From Aureisphaera galaxeae (GTDB taxonomy: Bacteria > Bacteroidota > Bacteroidia > Flavobacteriales > Flavobacteriaceae), in contig NZ_JAQQTF010000010.1 in assembly GCF_028561275.1 (NCBI RefSeq), positions 62,001-126,000 of the forward strand: a DNA stretch of 64,000 nucleotides, in the 5' to 3' direction. This document shows positions 1 to 7,871 of the stretch, one piece after another. Below the pieces are notes generated by a model that was given only the letters and a program-made list of their open reading frames with translations, ran no database searches and was not told the origin of the DNA. Position 1 is the first letter of the stretch, and each line of letters opens with the position of its first letter. A program made the position numbers and the translations under genes.

Positions 1-301
1 AAGTGAAGAAAATTTAGCGAAATTTGATAATATTTTTAAAAGGACTATCGACCTTATTTACAGAAAAATTCTGAATTCTTCACCCCTCCCTAAATTAAGT
101 AAGGCGACTACAGAAGCTTTGTTCGTTGGTGTTGCATACAATATCGATGATTTAGAGAAAAAGGAGCATAATGATTTGCATAGTTACTATACGGCACTTA
201 GAAATCATGAACTATTCTCGGTTGAAAATCTTAAGGAGGGACTTGCTCAAAAGGAAAGGGTTCTTAATCGCTTGGATAAATCAATTGAGATATTTGGATA
301 A
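1..301 (+). CDS. C-terminal fragment of a probable DUF262-family protein
   Basis: The reading frame is open from base 2 to the TAA at 299-301, giving 99 residues; the true start lies outside the window. The piece is mostly helical, with a hydrophobic patch (EALFVGVAYNI) followed by a charged helix ending in NRLDKSIEIFG. That layout matches the end of DUF262 (GmrSD/ParB-like nuclease fold) proteins as I remember them, and such genes often sit beside HEPN genes, as here (2-base gap). The catalytic N-terminal domain is not visible, so the assignment is an inference from tail and context. The local DNA is AT-rich compared with the core genes further right, which suggests acquisition by transfer. 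Confidence 0.45.
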   Translation, partial: SEENLAKFDNIFKRTIDLIYRKILNSSPLPKLSKATTEALFVGVAYNIDDLEKKEHNDLHSYYTALRNHELFSVENLKEGLAQKERVLNRLDKSIEIFG

Positions 302-303
302 TT

Positions 304-804
304 ATGATAGCTAAATCATATATCAGGAATACTCTAGAAGAGTTGAATAAGCTATATAATAATTCACAAAGTCAAAAGAAGGCAATTTATTTCTCAAAAT
401 TAGCACTTATTGAGTTATGCGGTTGGATAGAAGAAACCGTGGATGATATTGTAATTAAGCACGCAAATCGGAAATTAAATGATTCTTCTAATAAGGATTA
501 CTGTAGAAAGAATATTGTCAAACCCAATTATGGCTTTCAATACAATAGAAATATAAGGCCTATGTTAATAAGTACAATTGGCTTAATTGAAGTTGAGAAA
601 TTAGAGAGGGAACTGGAAAGAACCGGGAAAATCACACTACTTAAAGGATATCTAGCAAACATAAAGGATAGCAGGAATTCAGCTGCTCACACTCACCTTA
701 AAGGAACTACAAGAACTTATAATGCACCTTCCAGAACAATTGGAGATTTTAATAAAATTGGTCCAATTTTAGAAAAAATCGATCAAAAGCTAAGGAGTTT
801 CTAG
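304..804 (+). CDS. HEPN-domain protein (probable RNase toxin or effector)
   Basis: 166 residues, all helical in appearance. Near the end is R124-N-S-A-A-H129, which fits the Rx4-6H motif that forms the active site of HEPN ribonucleases; the adjacent polar residue after Arg is also typical. A second conserved-looking patch, WIEETVDD at 41-48, could pair with it in the helical bundle. The gene starts 2 bases after the preceding stop, so the two are very likely one transcript. Known HEPN proteins of this size (RiboL-PSP and MAE_28990-like groups) act in antiviral or toxin systems by cleaving RNA. The function here is inferred from motif plus neighbours; the exact HEPN subfamily is not settled. 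No signal peptide or membrane segment. Confidence 0.6.
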   Translation: MIAKSYIRNTLEELNKLYNNSQSQKKAIYFSKLALIELCGWIEETVDDIVIKHANRKLNDSSNKDYCRKNIVKPNYGFQYNRNIRPMLISTIGLIEVEKLERELERTGKITLLKGYLANIKDSRNSAAHTHLKGTTRTYNAPSRTIGDFNKIGPILEKIDQKLRSF

Positions 805-1050
805 TCAGCTTTGAAGAAACTTGACAAAAAAACGGTAATTCTCGTAATCTTATAATTTTCATATTGTGATGAAATCTATCCAAAACAATTTAATTCAAAA
901 GGATATTTCAGTTATACCGAGAACTCAACACTAATTGTTGAAAAACCATTTCAATCAGCTTCAAAAATTAAGCACTAAATCGGTAACTTCGCTTAATTGA
1001 TCTTATACCCCCAGAACCAAGGTTATTTAAATAAATTATTGATTGACTTA
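805..1050 (+). promoter_or_regulatory. Gene-free control region before the restriction-modification pair
   Basis: 246 bases without a convincing gene. Two perfect inverted repeats are present: TCAACA-5-TGTTGA at 925-941 and AATTAAGC-17-GCTTAATT at 966-998. The second lies about 50 bases before the methyltransferase ATG and could be an operator or an RNA hairpin. A 21-codon ORF (ATG at 868) is too short to call. No clean TTG/TAnnTTTG promoter was found, which fits an imported regulatory region. Confidence 0.4.
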
Positions 1051-2217
1051 ATGGCGACAGAAATTACCCACATTGATTGTTTTTCAGGTCCAGGAGGAAT
1101 TTGTACAGGATTTAAGGCCGCCGGAATTTCGACCAAAATTGCAATAGAGAAAGTAGAAAGTTGTGTAGATACATATAGTTTTAATCATCCGGAAGTGGAA
1201 ATTATCCACAAGGACATTCGTCAGGTTACTAAAGAAGATATAAAATCGAAATATGCGGATAAAATTGATGTACTTACCTCAGGAATGCCATGTGAGACCT
1301 TTAGTACGGCTGGAGCTACTTCAAGAAGTTCATATGATTTTCGTCAACAACTGTATTCAGAAGCTATTCGGATTGCAAAAATTGTCGATGCTAAAATTAT
1401 ATTATTTGAAAATGTACCTGGGATACTAAGCAAAAAAGTGGAAAAAGGTGGAGATAGGTTAATAATTGAAGATTTATTGGATGAACTCTCTACAAACGGT
1501 TATAAATATTACATTCAAACGACGTTAAAAGCTAACGACTTTCTGGTCCCTCAAAAAAGAGAAAGATATTTTATTATAGCTACAAATGAAGAGGGGTTAG
1601 AATTATCAATTCCCATTGCTAAACATAATGGCATTACAACTGTTAAGGATGCCTTTCAGGGACTACCTAAAATATTAGCTAATGATAAAGTAGAAAAACA
1701 TAGGTATAACGGCGGTGAGAATATATATACCAAATTATTAAAGAATAATAATTTCTGGAAATTAGGAGAAGGAACTAACACGAAATTAACCTATCATGTT
1801 GCTCCTAAGCACAGAGAACCTACAATTAAAAGGTTTGAATTGTTGGAACCTGGAGAAAACCTAAGAGACCTATTCTTCAAATATCCGGAGGAGTATATTA
1901 AGGAACTACAACAAAAGAAAATACTTCCTAAGAAATGGTATATACAAAGAAATAAGAGGCTTAAATTTAATGAAGTGAGCAAAACTGTCACCTCTCATTG
2001 TCTAGATGAGTTAGTTCACCCTAAATTGAATAGGGCATTAACCGTTAGGGAGGTTGCTCGTCTTCAAAGTTTCCCTGATAATTATCAATTCGTAGGCGGT
2101 CCATTCATATGCCCCCACATGTATGAAACCCAAGATAAATATGAACAAATAGGAGATGCAGTCCCTCCTTTATTAGCCTATCATTGGGGTTTAGTAATTA
2201 AAAAATTACTCAATTAA
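1051..2217 (+). CDS. DNA cytosine-C5 methyltransferase of a type II restriction-modification system
   Basis: 388 residues from the ATG at 1051; a TTG 18 codons upstream is in frame but the family N-terminus (ITHIDCFSGPGG) begins just after this ATG. Motif I (DCFSGPGGICTGF, 9-21) binds S-adenosylmethionine; motif IV carries the nucleophile C81 in GMPCETFS; motif VI is ENVPG (120-124); motif VIII is QKRERYF (168-174); the C-terminal motifs include LTVREVARLQSFPD and GDAVPP (368-373). All C5-methyltransferase landmarks are in the usual order, so the enzyme should be active. It transfers a methyl group to C5 of cytosine within the recognition site and protects host DNA from the nuclease encoded 5 bases downstream. 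The recognition sequence cannot be read from the protein. Confidence 0.92.
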   Translation: MATEITHIDCFSGPGGICTGFKAAGISTKIAIEKVESCVDTYSFNHPEVEIIHKDIRQVTKEDIKSKYADKIDVLTSGMPCETFSTAGATSRSSYDFRQQLYSEAIRIAKIVDAKIILFENVPGILSKKVEKGGDRLIIEDLLDELSTNGYKYYIQTTLKANDFLVPQKRERYFIIATNEEGLELSIPIAKHNGITTVKDAFQGLPKILANDKVEKHRYNGGENIYTKLLKNNNFWKLGEGTNTKLTYHVAPKHREPTIKRFELLEPGENLRDLFFKYPEEYIKELQQKKILPKKWYIQRNKRLKFNEVSKTVTSHCLDELVHPKLNRALTVREVARLQSFPDNYQFVGGPFICPHMYETQDKYEQIGDAVPPLLAYHWGLVIKKLLN

Positions 2218-2222
2218 TCACC

Positions 2223-3056
2223 ATGCTAAACTTTAAGAAATATTGTGTTAATGAATATAAAAGGATTTTTAATCTAGAGTATGAAAGTTCCGAACTGAAA
2301 AAATCTGAGGATAAACGGAAATTTGCACAGAAAAAAGCAATAAAAACAGCTTCAATTAATGCAATGAAATCGTTTCCAAAGGTGGAACCTTCAGATATCT
2401 GGAAAACCATTTATCTTTCTCATGTTAATAATTTCTCAGGTATTATTGATCAGGAAATAATTAAGAAGGTAATATCAGCTGATAACAGTTGGAAAAAATC
2501 TAGTGGACATGCATTTGAAGAAATGATTAGAGATATTGGGAATTTGCATTTAAGCAACCATGGTATTAAGATTTTACTGCAAAAAGAACTAAGTTATGAG
2601 TTACATAACGACAACATTATTAATGAGGTTCGCGATATAAGTTGGTTAAATGAACAAATTAGTACAAGTATTTTTGATCTTTATCTTGCAATAGAAAGAG
2701 AAGAAGGATTCCTAATTTTTGGATGCATTCAATCAAAAACTTCTATTAGGGACAGGGTTACAAGGGACAGAGAGCCCTCTATCAATGCAATGAAAGCATT
2801 TTTTGTTTCTTTTGCAATTGTCTTGGATGGCGACTTCATGAGATTACCAAAATTTAAAAATATGGTGAATGGTAATAGCCCCGAATTTAAAATAAATGGT
2901 TGGCATGGAATGTACATATTGACAAATTCTGATATTGAAAACGATCGCATTAAAGCCATTGATATAAATATGGAATCTTTTGTTAAAGATTGTGTAACTA
3001 GTTCAGAATATTGGATTAACCACAGACAATGGTTAGATTACAGCTGGAGACCTTAA
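2223..3056 (+). CDS. Probable type II restriction endonuclease, partner of the C5 methyltransferase
   Basis: 277 residues, starting 5 bases after the methyltransferase stop, which is the usual position for the cognate nuclease. A variant PD-(D/E)xK site is visible: D152 in the strand SIFDLYLAIE, then Q170-S-K172 in FGCIQSKTSIRDRV; the basic RDRVTRDRE run right after resembles nucleases such as EcoRII/PspGI and the BsaWI group as I remember them. A helix with the pair E99-E100 (SGHAFEEMI) could supply the missing acid, as in enzymes with a relocated glutamate. I cannot assign a recognition site or a firm subfamily. Loss of this gene would leave an orphan methyltransferase; the frame is intact. 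Confidence 0.7.
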   Translation: MLNFKKYCVNEYKRIFNLEYESSELKKSEDKRKFAQKKAIKTASINAMKSFPKVEPSDIWKTIYLSHVNNFSGIIDQEIIKKVISADNSWKKSSGHAFEEMIRDIGNLHLSNHGIKILLQKELSYELHNDNIINEVRDISWLNEQISTSIFDLYLAIEREEGFLIFGCIQSKTSIRDRVTRDREPSINAMKAFFVSFAIVLDGDFMRLPKFKNMVNGNSPEFKINGWHGMYILTNSDIENDRIKAIDINMESFVKDCVTSSEYWINHRQWLDYSWRP

Positions 3057-3496
3057 CTAGATTAGATTTACAAATTTTCTCTTTGTCAAATTAGACTCCG
3101 TGGAGCTTTATTAATTTCTTCAATCTAGCACCTACCTCTCCAAATCACCAGGGCCCTTGTAAAGTACTCAGTTAAGCTAAAACTATGTTATGCAAAGTTC
3201 TTTAAATAAGAACTGGATTGCTCATCAAAATAATTACCAACTTCAAAAAAATGGCTTTTCTCCTACACAAAACCGAAAACAAAATCGTCTTTTTCCATTA
3301 ATTCTTGAGTATTGATCGATTTCGTTGAAATAACCATGACCAAAACCGTTTATTAAATTAAGAGGGTAAACGAATATACTACCTACCATCGTTTATAGTA
3401 AAAACTCTCATTATGGAAGCGATAATTGGCGAAAGGCAATTATGATGACATTCCCCACTTCTATCGATGTATAGGAAACTATAACCAATAGAACTT
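3057..3496. other. 440-base gene-free stretch at the right edge of the defence island
   Basis: No ORF with family features on either strand. It contains a weak hairpin (CTCC-GT-GGAG near 3092-3105, followed by a short T-rich stretch) that may terminate the restriction operon, and an inverted repeat ATAATTG-8-CAATTAT at 3422-3443 about 50 bases before the next gene. No tRNA end or obvious attachment site was found. Confidence 0.4.
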
Positions 3497-3967
3497 ATGA
3501 AATCAACCTTTTTTATTGCAATCGCTTTTCTATGTACTACCGTGGCCTTTTCGCAAGGGGGCTTCCGTATTGGACTCAATGGGGGATTTCCCGCTGGGGA
3601 TGAGGGCGAATTTGCTTCCTTCGTGGCCAATCTGGAAGTAGACCATGACTGGGCCGTTACCGATAACATTAATGTAGGAGCCAGTGCCGGTATTACCGTA
3701 TTCTCGGGTAAGGAAGAATTCAACGACTTTAAGTATGCGCCCCTTGTTGTTTCTGGTGATATTACCGTAGTCGATGCCTTATCACTAGGTGCCGACGTAG
3801 GCTATGGTATTTCCTTGGAAGAAAATATAGACGGTGCCCTCATATATCGATTCGTGGGTCGCTACGGAATTACCGATTCTTTAGATGCCTCGGCACGCTT
3901 TGCCTCCTTCGATGGGGATTTTGGAACACTTTCCAACTTCACCTTCGGGATAGGTTACCGATTCTAA
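3497..3967 (+). CDS. Small exported beta-barrel-like protein, function unknown
   Basis: 156 residues. A signal peptide is clear (MKSTFFIAIAFLCTTVAFS, cut before QGG). The mature part alternates polar and hydrophobic residues with glycine turns (GLNGGFPAGDEGEF, LSLGADVGYGISL, FGIGYRF) and ends in an aromatic phenylalanine, the usual C-terminal signature of outer-membrane barrels. At about 135 mature residues it would form roughly an eight-stranded barrel, similar in size to the OmpW/OmpX type, though I do not recognise a named family. It is the first core-like gene to the right of the restriction system and stands alone. A long hairpin at 3986-4090 follows and probably ends its transcript. Confidence 0.65.
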   Translation: MKSTFFIAIAFLCTTVAFSQGGFRIGLNGGFPAGDEGEFASFVANLEVDHDWAVTDNINVGASAGITVFSGKEEFNDFKYAPLVVSGDITVVDALSLGADVGYGISLEENIDGALIYRFVGRYGITDSLDASARFASFDGDFGTLSNFTFGIGYRF

Positions 3968-3985
3968 TAATGCTTTTGTTTGATT

Positions 3986-4090
3986 AAGGCCCGAAATGTG
4001 CTCCCTCATTGGATGACCGTTCTTACTAAATCCATAAGGGGGTTTCAGCTTTAGGAATGGTGTATTCTATGTTCATTTCGGGTCTTTTTT
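3986..4090 (+). terminator. Terminator-like hairpin with an unusually large loop
   Basis: The arms AAGGCCCGAAATG (3986-3998) and CATTTCGGGTCTT (4074-4086) pair over 13 positions, one of them G-T, and the right arm runs into a T-tract ending at 4090. The loop is 75 bases, far longer than in an ordinary intrinsic terminator. It may be a terminator with an insertion in its loop or the 3' end of a small RNA. Confidence 0.5.
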
Positions 4091-4122
4091 ATCCATATCT
4101 TTAGGTATCAAAAAAAGATGCC

Positions 4123-4668
4123 TTGTACCAGATTACTTCAGAAATTTCACTTCGGCCAATAACACTTGAGGATCATTCAAAACTGGCAGACCTCATGCAG
4201 GAAATCTATCCTCCGGCTTACCACCACCTTTGGGAAGACGACGGGAAATGGTACCTCGACAATCAATATTCAAAAGAAAATCTTCAAAAGGAACTGAAAG
4301 AAGCTCATACGCACTACTTTTTTGTGGATTTTAATGACGCTACCTCAGGGATTCTGCGATACATAACCCATTCTTCTTGGCCCGGAGAGGGCGCGGAAGA
4401 TTCGGTAAAATTACATCGTATCTACCTACATCCGAATACGCATGGTAAAGGCGTGGGAAAAACGGTTTTTATATGGGTAGAAGAACAGGCCAAAACCATA
4501 CAAGCTGCTTCCATCCGCTTGGAAGTCATGGACACTCAAACCCAAGCCATTCGCTTCTATGAAAAAATGGGATACGAAGTATTTGGCACCCGAAAATTGG
4601 TACTCCCCGGACTTCACGAACACCTTCAAGGAATGCTCTATATGGAAAAGGAACTAGTCTCGAATTAA
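4123..4668 (+). CDS. GNAT-family N-acetyltransferase
   Basis: 181 residues. Motif A of the GNAT fold is HRIYLHPNTHGKGVG (98-112), with the pyrophosphate loop H-G-K-G-V-G that grips acetyl-CoA; motif B is QAIRFYEKMGY (141-151), the usual helix and tyrosine-containing turn. The substrate cannot be read. The start is TTG at 4123: the frame has a stop at 4102 and no ATG or GTG before the conserved region. A nearby ATG (4118) is in another frame and gives only 14 codons. The 3' end overlaps the convergent gene to the right by 15 bases. Confidence 0.85.
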   Translation: MYQITSEISLRPITLEDHSKLADLMQEIYPPAYHHLWEDDGKWYLDNQYSKENLQKELKEAHTHYFFVDFNDATSGILRYITHSSWPGEGAEDSVKLHRIYLHPNTHGKGVGKTVFIWVEEQAKTIQAASIRLEVMDTQTQAIRFYEKMGYEVFGTRKLVLPGLHEHLQGMLYMEKELVSN

Positions 4669-5568
4669 CGGTAAGGTAGAACAACGCAACAGCCCTTCTT
4701 GCTTGGCAATTTCAGCATAGGGAACTTCTTCTACGGTAAATCCTTGCTCACGTAACCATGTATTTAACCGGGTGAAATTTTGTTCGGAAATCACTACATC
4801 TTCAGCAATAGAAAACACATTGCTGTTCATATCGAACATCTCTTCCTTCGAAATGTGAAAACAGTTCTCTTCCCCAAAATAATCGACCAACCACTGGTAT
4901 TCGTCCTCTTCTAAAAAGCCTTCTTTGTGAATGATGCATTTTCCTTTCCCTAAGGGTTGAAAACAACAATCCAAATGCAAGGCATTGTCATGTGCCACAG
5001 TGTTGGATTTACGAAGGTTAAAGGGTTTTACGGTTTTGTTCGGAAAAGCCTCCTTAAGACATTCCACCGCCTTTATATTGGTGCGGGCAGTAATATAATC
5101 CGGATAGTCATCTCCGTAGTAGGTCCCCACAAAAATGTATTCGTTCCAAGGCATAACATCTCCGCCTTCCACATGGGCTTCTTCGGGGAATTGAATTACC
5201 TTTTCAGGATCCATTTGATCGATCACAAACTGAATCGCATTGATCTCCTCTTCCCTATCGGGTAAAATATTGGCCCGAACGAACTTGTCCTCGATTACAA
5301 ACCCAATATCGCGTGCAAAAATCTGATTACAATCGTCTATAATTTCTGGGCGGAATACCTTTACGTCGTATTTGGCAAATACAGTAGCGACAGCTTCCAT
5401 TTCGGAGATCATATCTTTTTCTTGGGGGTACGTCCCTGATTGTATGTGCATTGCACTTTTGGGGTCGTACGCATCTTCTAGTTTGGGGGTTGGACCACTG
5501 CTTACAGCCGTACCAAGTACTACGGCACGTAGGCGGGATACCTCATCGTTGACGTTAAGTTGTAGCAT
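4654..5568 (-). CDS. Amidinotransferase-fold hydrolase of the dimethylarginine dimethylaminohydrolase (DDAH) family
   Basis: 304 residues from ATG 5568. Family residues in order: R86-D87 in ARDIGF, EGGD at 134-137, H198 in NALHLD, and the catalytic cysteine C296 in RCSTLPL close to the C-terminus. This Asp/Glu-His-Cys set hydrolyses guanidino groups of arginine derivatives in DDAH enzymes. The exact substrate in Flavobacteriia is not established; citrulline or methylarginine release is the family expectation. No signal peptide, so cytoplasmic. A TTG two codons upstream would extend the protein but is the tail of the promoter box TATATTTG, so ATG 5568 is chosen. The gene lies near gltA and eno, as I recall for related flavobacteria. 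Confidence 0.8.
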   Translation of the reverse strand: MLQLNVNDEVSRLRAVVLGTAVSSGPTPKLEDAYDPKSAMHIQSGTYPQEKDMISEMEAVATVFAKYDVKVFRPEIIDDCNQIFARDIGFVIEDKFVRANILPDREEEINAIQFVIDQMDPEKVIQFPEEAHVEGGDVMPWNEYIFVGTYYGDDYPDYITARTNIKAVECLKEAFPNKTVKPFNLRKSNTVAHDNALHLDCCFQPLGKGKCIIHKEGFLEEDEYQWLVDYFGEENCFHISKEEMFDMNSNVFSIAEDVVISEQNFTRLNTWLREQGFTVEEVPYAEIAKQEGLLRCSTLPLIRD

Positions 5569-5571
5569 GCG

Positions 5572-5579
5572 CAAATATA
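5572..5579 (-). promoter_or_regulatory. Promoter -7 box (TATATTTG) of the DDAH-family gene
   Basis: On the minus strand TATATTTG ends 3 bases before ATG 5568 and matches the Bacteroidota TAnnTTTG consensus. The transcript would start at or inside the start codon, so the message is leaderless or nearly so. No TTG lies at the expected -33 distance. Confidence 0.6.
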
Positions 5580-5626
5580 AAAAAGAATGTTGGGTAGTTA
5601 GCCCTTAAATTGACAACCATTCAGTT

Positions 5627-7627
5627 CTAAAAAGAGGGAATACCATAATTTGGAAAGAGATCATATTGGGGCCAATCATTAACGTTCATCTTCCCAATCA
5701 ATTTTTTTAGCTCATTGTGGATGGACCCTATACCTGATTTCGCTCTGTTTAACAGTATAACATACGAAATATCATCGGTTCTTCTATGGTATACCATCGC
5801 ATTGGTGGTGGAAGAAGAACCATCCTTGCGATAGGCATCATTGTATATTCTAAGACCAGAATTCTTTAGAAATATCTCGACTTCGGTAGCATTGAGCACA
5901 GGGTTTATCACATTAGAATGCAAACTCGCCAACACTTTGGCCATATCGGGAGCGGAAAACACCCAACCGCCACTAGATAGAGTGAGATAGTAATTCCTGC
6001 CATCATACGCCCGAGATGTTATTCTATCGTCCCAGCTAAAGGCACTTTGCACAATTTCTATATTGCCGGGTTGATATTGTACTTCGCCTTCATGATCGCC
6101 CCCTGCTCTTCCAATATCGGGACGAGTGACGCCTAAAGGTTCCAGAATTTTGCTTTTCACAAAATCCTCATAGGGCATTCCGCTTTCCTGTTCTATCAAC
6201 TGTCCTAATAAAGTGTATCCCAGATTGCTGTAACTACGTTTCGATCCTGGGACATGATTCTTTAACATACGCCGCATACGGCACCATTTTCTTTTTTCGG
6301 CCAAGGAAATGGGTAGCTTAACCTTTAGACTCCTTGCGATTTTTTCGCTAATTCCATGATCCCAATGAAACCCTGAAGTTTGATTGATTACGTGGGAGAT
6401 CTTAATATCGTCATATCCTCTATTCAGATTTTCCGAATTCTCGGTGGGAATATAGTTTTTCAGGAAATCGTCGGTATCCAAACCTTCTTTTTCCATCACC
6501 CGCATTGCCATGGCGGTAATGAATTTGGACACGCTTGCAGTTCGGTATTGACTGGTAGGCTGGGTAACGGGATAGTCTTCTGAAGCATTGGTGTACCCCC
6601 TACAATGCACCAACCTTCCTTTGTACACTACCGCCAAACTGCCCGCATGTACATTGTTAGCCTCCATGGTTTTCTTCATAGCATCATCCCATTTTTTAAA
6701 GGAAGGATACTCAGTTCCCATCATAGTAAACTTTCGGGGTAATTCGTCAAAATGCTTTCGTAGAATCAGAGCGTATTGTACTGTATTTCCATCGTCGTAT
6801 GCCTGTATTCTGAAAGGATACAATCCTCTACTAGCGGCATCATTAATTTTTGCTTGTAAAGTATCCTTATCAGGGCACATCCAAGTTTCTGAAGGTCCCA
6901 TAAATGCATTGGTATATACAGCGGAAAATTTATCCCCTATGCTTCTGCAAACAATGGATGGGTACGCCTTGTGAATGTTATGGGCCTCTTGGCGATTTCT
7001 GAAATTGTCATAGTTTTCGGTTAAGCCATACTCCCAAAACAAGGATTGGGTATTAGGTGCCATAATATAGGCATATACAGGCGCCTTTTCGGAACCGTAC
7101 TGACAAATATCTATAGGAATATACTTGTTTTTTCGAGCGGTCTTTATCACTTCCTCGATGGAAGGATACTGACTTTGCACCCCAGGACGTACTGCCACAT
7201 ACTCCGCATAACTGGACGGGGCACCTGGTTTCTTTTTCCGGAAAGTGCCAGAAAAAATGGCATTTTTAGGATCTGAACCTGAGACACTGATGCTAAAAGG
7301 TTCGTATCCTTTGCCATCATATGAAGTTGCAGTTTTTATATAGGCATCTACTCCCTTTCTTGTTACAGAAAGGAATTTAATCTTACTATTTTGTACCCAT
7401 ACACCCGCATATCGCAATCGGTTTCCTTCTCCATAGACCGATTTACAAACCATTGCATATCCTTTGGCCTTGAGCTCCTTGTATTTCCCGGATTGATACT
7501 GTTTTTCCTTATCGTAATAATAGATGATATGTTGCCCATCTACGGCACCTTCACCATAGTCAATTTCTCTATATGCTGAATCTCCCTTCTTAAAAAAGAT
7601 GGGTTCCGCCTTAAATTTTCTCCCCAT
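5627..7627 (-). CDS. Serine hydrolase: beta-lactamase (class C) fold with an N-terminal repeat domain
   Basis: 666 residues. The C-terminal half (about 310-666) is a beta-lactamase/penicillin-binding-protein-like hydrolase: S365-V-S-K368 is the SxxK nucleophile motif and Y466-S-N468 the YxN motif (KRSYSNLGYTLLGQ). The N-terminal 300 residues hold several units of the type GYAMV..VYG...RYAGVWVQ (about 57-79, 109-130, 169-190, 222-243, 270-290), resembling the bacterial tandem repeat domain (BTRD1) found with such hydrolases. No signal peptide or lipobox is visible from this ATG, so its location is uncertain. True antibiotic hydrolysis is unlikely; members usually act as esterases, peptidases or D-aminopeptidases. 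It stands alone between the DDAH gene and a 489-base gap. Confidence 0.8.
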   Translation of the reverse strand: MGRKFKAEPIFFKKGDSAYREIDYGEGAVDGQHIIYYYDKEKQYQSGKYKELKAKGYAMVCKSVYGEGNRLRYAGVWVQNSKIKFLSVTRKGVDAYIKTATSYDGKGYEPFSISVSGSDPKNAIFSGTFRKKKPGAPSSYAEYVAVRPGVQSQYPSIEEVIKTARKNKYIPIDICQYGSEKAPVYAYIMAPNTQSLFWEYGLTENYDNFRNRQEAHNIHKAYPSIVCRSIGDKFSAVYTNAFMGPSETWMCPDKDTLQAKINDAASRGLYPFRIQAYDDGNTVQYALILRKHFDELPRKFTMMGTEYPSFKKWDDAMKKTMEANNVHAGSLAVVYKGRLVHCRGYTNASEDYPVTQPTSQYRTASVSKFITAMAMRVMEKEGLDTDDFLKNYIPTENSENLNRGYDDIKISHVINQTSGFHWDHGISEKIARSLKVKLPISLAEKRKWCRMRRMLKNHVPGSKRSYSNLGYTLLGQLIEQESGMPYEDFVKSKILEPLGVTRPDIGRAGGDHEGEVQYQPGNIEIVQSAFSWDDRITSRAYDGRNYYLTLSSGGWVFSAPDMAKVLASLHSNVINPVLNATEVEIFLKNSGLRIYNDAYRKDGSSSTTNAMVYHRRTDDISYVILLNRAKSGIGSIHNELKKLIGKMNVNDWPQYDLFPNYGIPSF

Positions 7628-7689
7628 GACGACAGATTTAAAATACTGATATACAATTTACTAAAAACATTTCAATGAAAATAAGGCAT

Positions 7690-7716
7690 AAAAAAGAGGC
7701 GGATAAAATCCGCCTC
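7690..7716 (-). terminator. Intrinsic terminator
   Basis: A perfect 9-bp stem (7696-7704 with 7708-7716), 3-base loop, and six T on the minus strand (7695-7690). It ends transcription coming from the AraC-type regulator or from a small RNA inside the gap. Confidence 0.85.
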
Positions 7717-7871
7717 CAGTGTCAGCCTGTCTTTTTGTAAAGAGCTAAAACAGTGGGGATGTTTTAACAGGCCTTACATACTATATGCCTAATTGCATTT
7801 CGGTTCAGGAAACATATCAGCATTTTGTATGTACGTTGTCTACCAAATGCTCCTCAATTCCCCACTGTAAT
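7690..7871 (-). ncRNA. Candidate structured RNA upstream of a strong terminator
   Basis: Read on the minus strand, ACAGTGGGGA (near 7869-7860) pairs with TCCCCACTGT (near 7760-7750) to close a loop of about 100 bases that has an internal stem GCATTT/AAATGC. About 35 bases later comes the terminator GAGGCGGAT-3-ATCCGCCTC with a T-tract. The upstream gene ends more than 400 bases before this terminator, so the region is either a long 3' UTR or a separate small RNA. Size and layout would suit a 6S-type RNA, but I cannot confirm a family and see no clean promoter. Confidence 0.3.

Noticed and set aside
925-998. CRISPR-like spacing of repeats
   Set aside because: Only two unrelated inverted repeats, no direct repeat series; no CRISPR array was seen anywhere in the window.
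3057-3496. tRNA-end attachment site at the island border
   Set aside because: No sequence with tRNA arms or CCA-end features and no flanking direct repeat was found.
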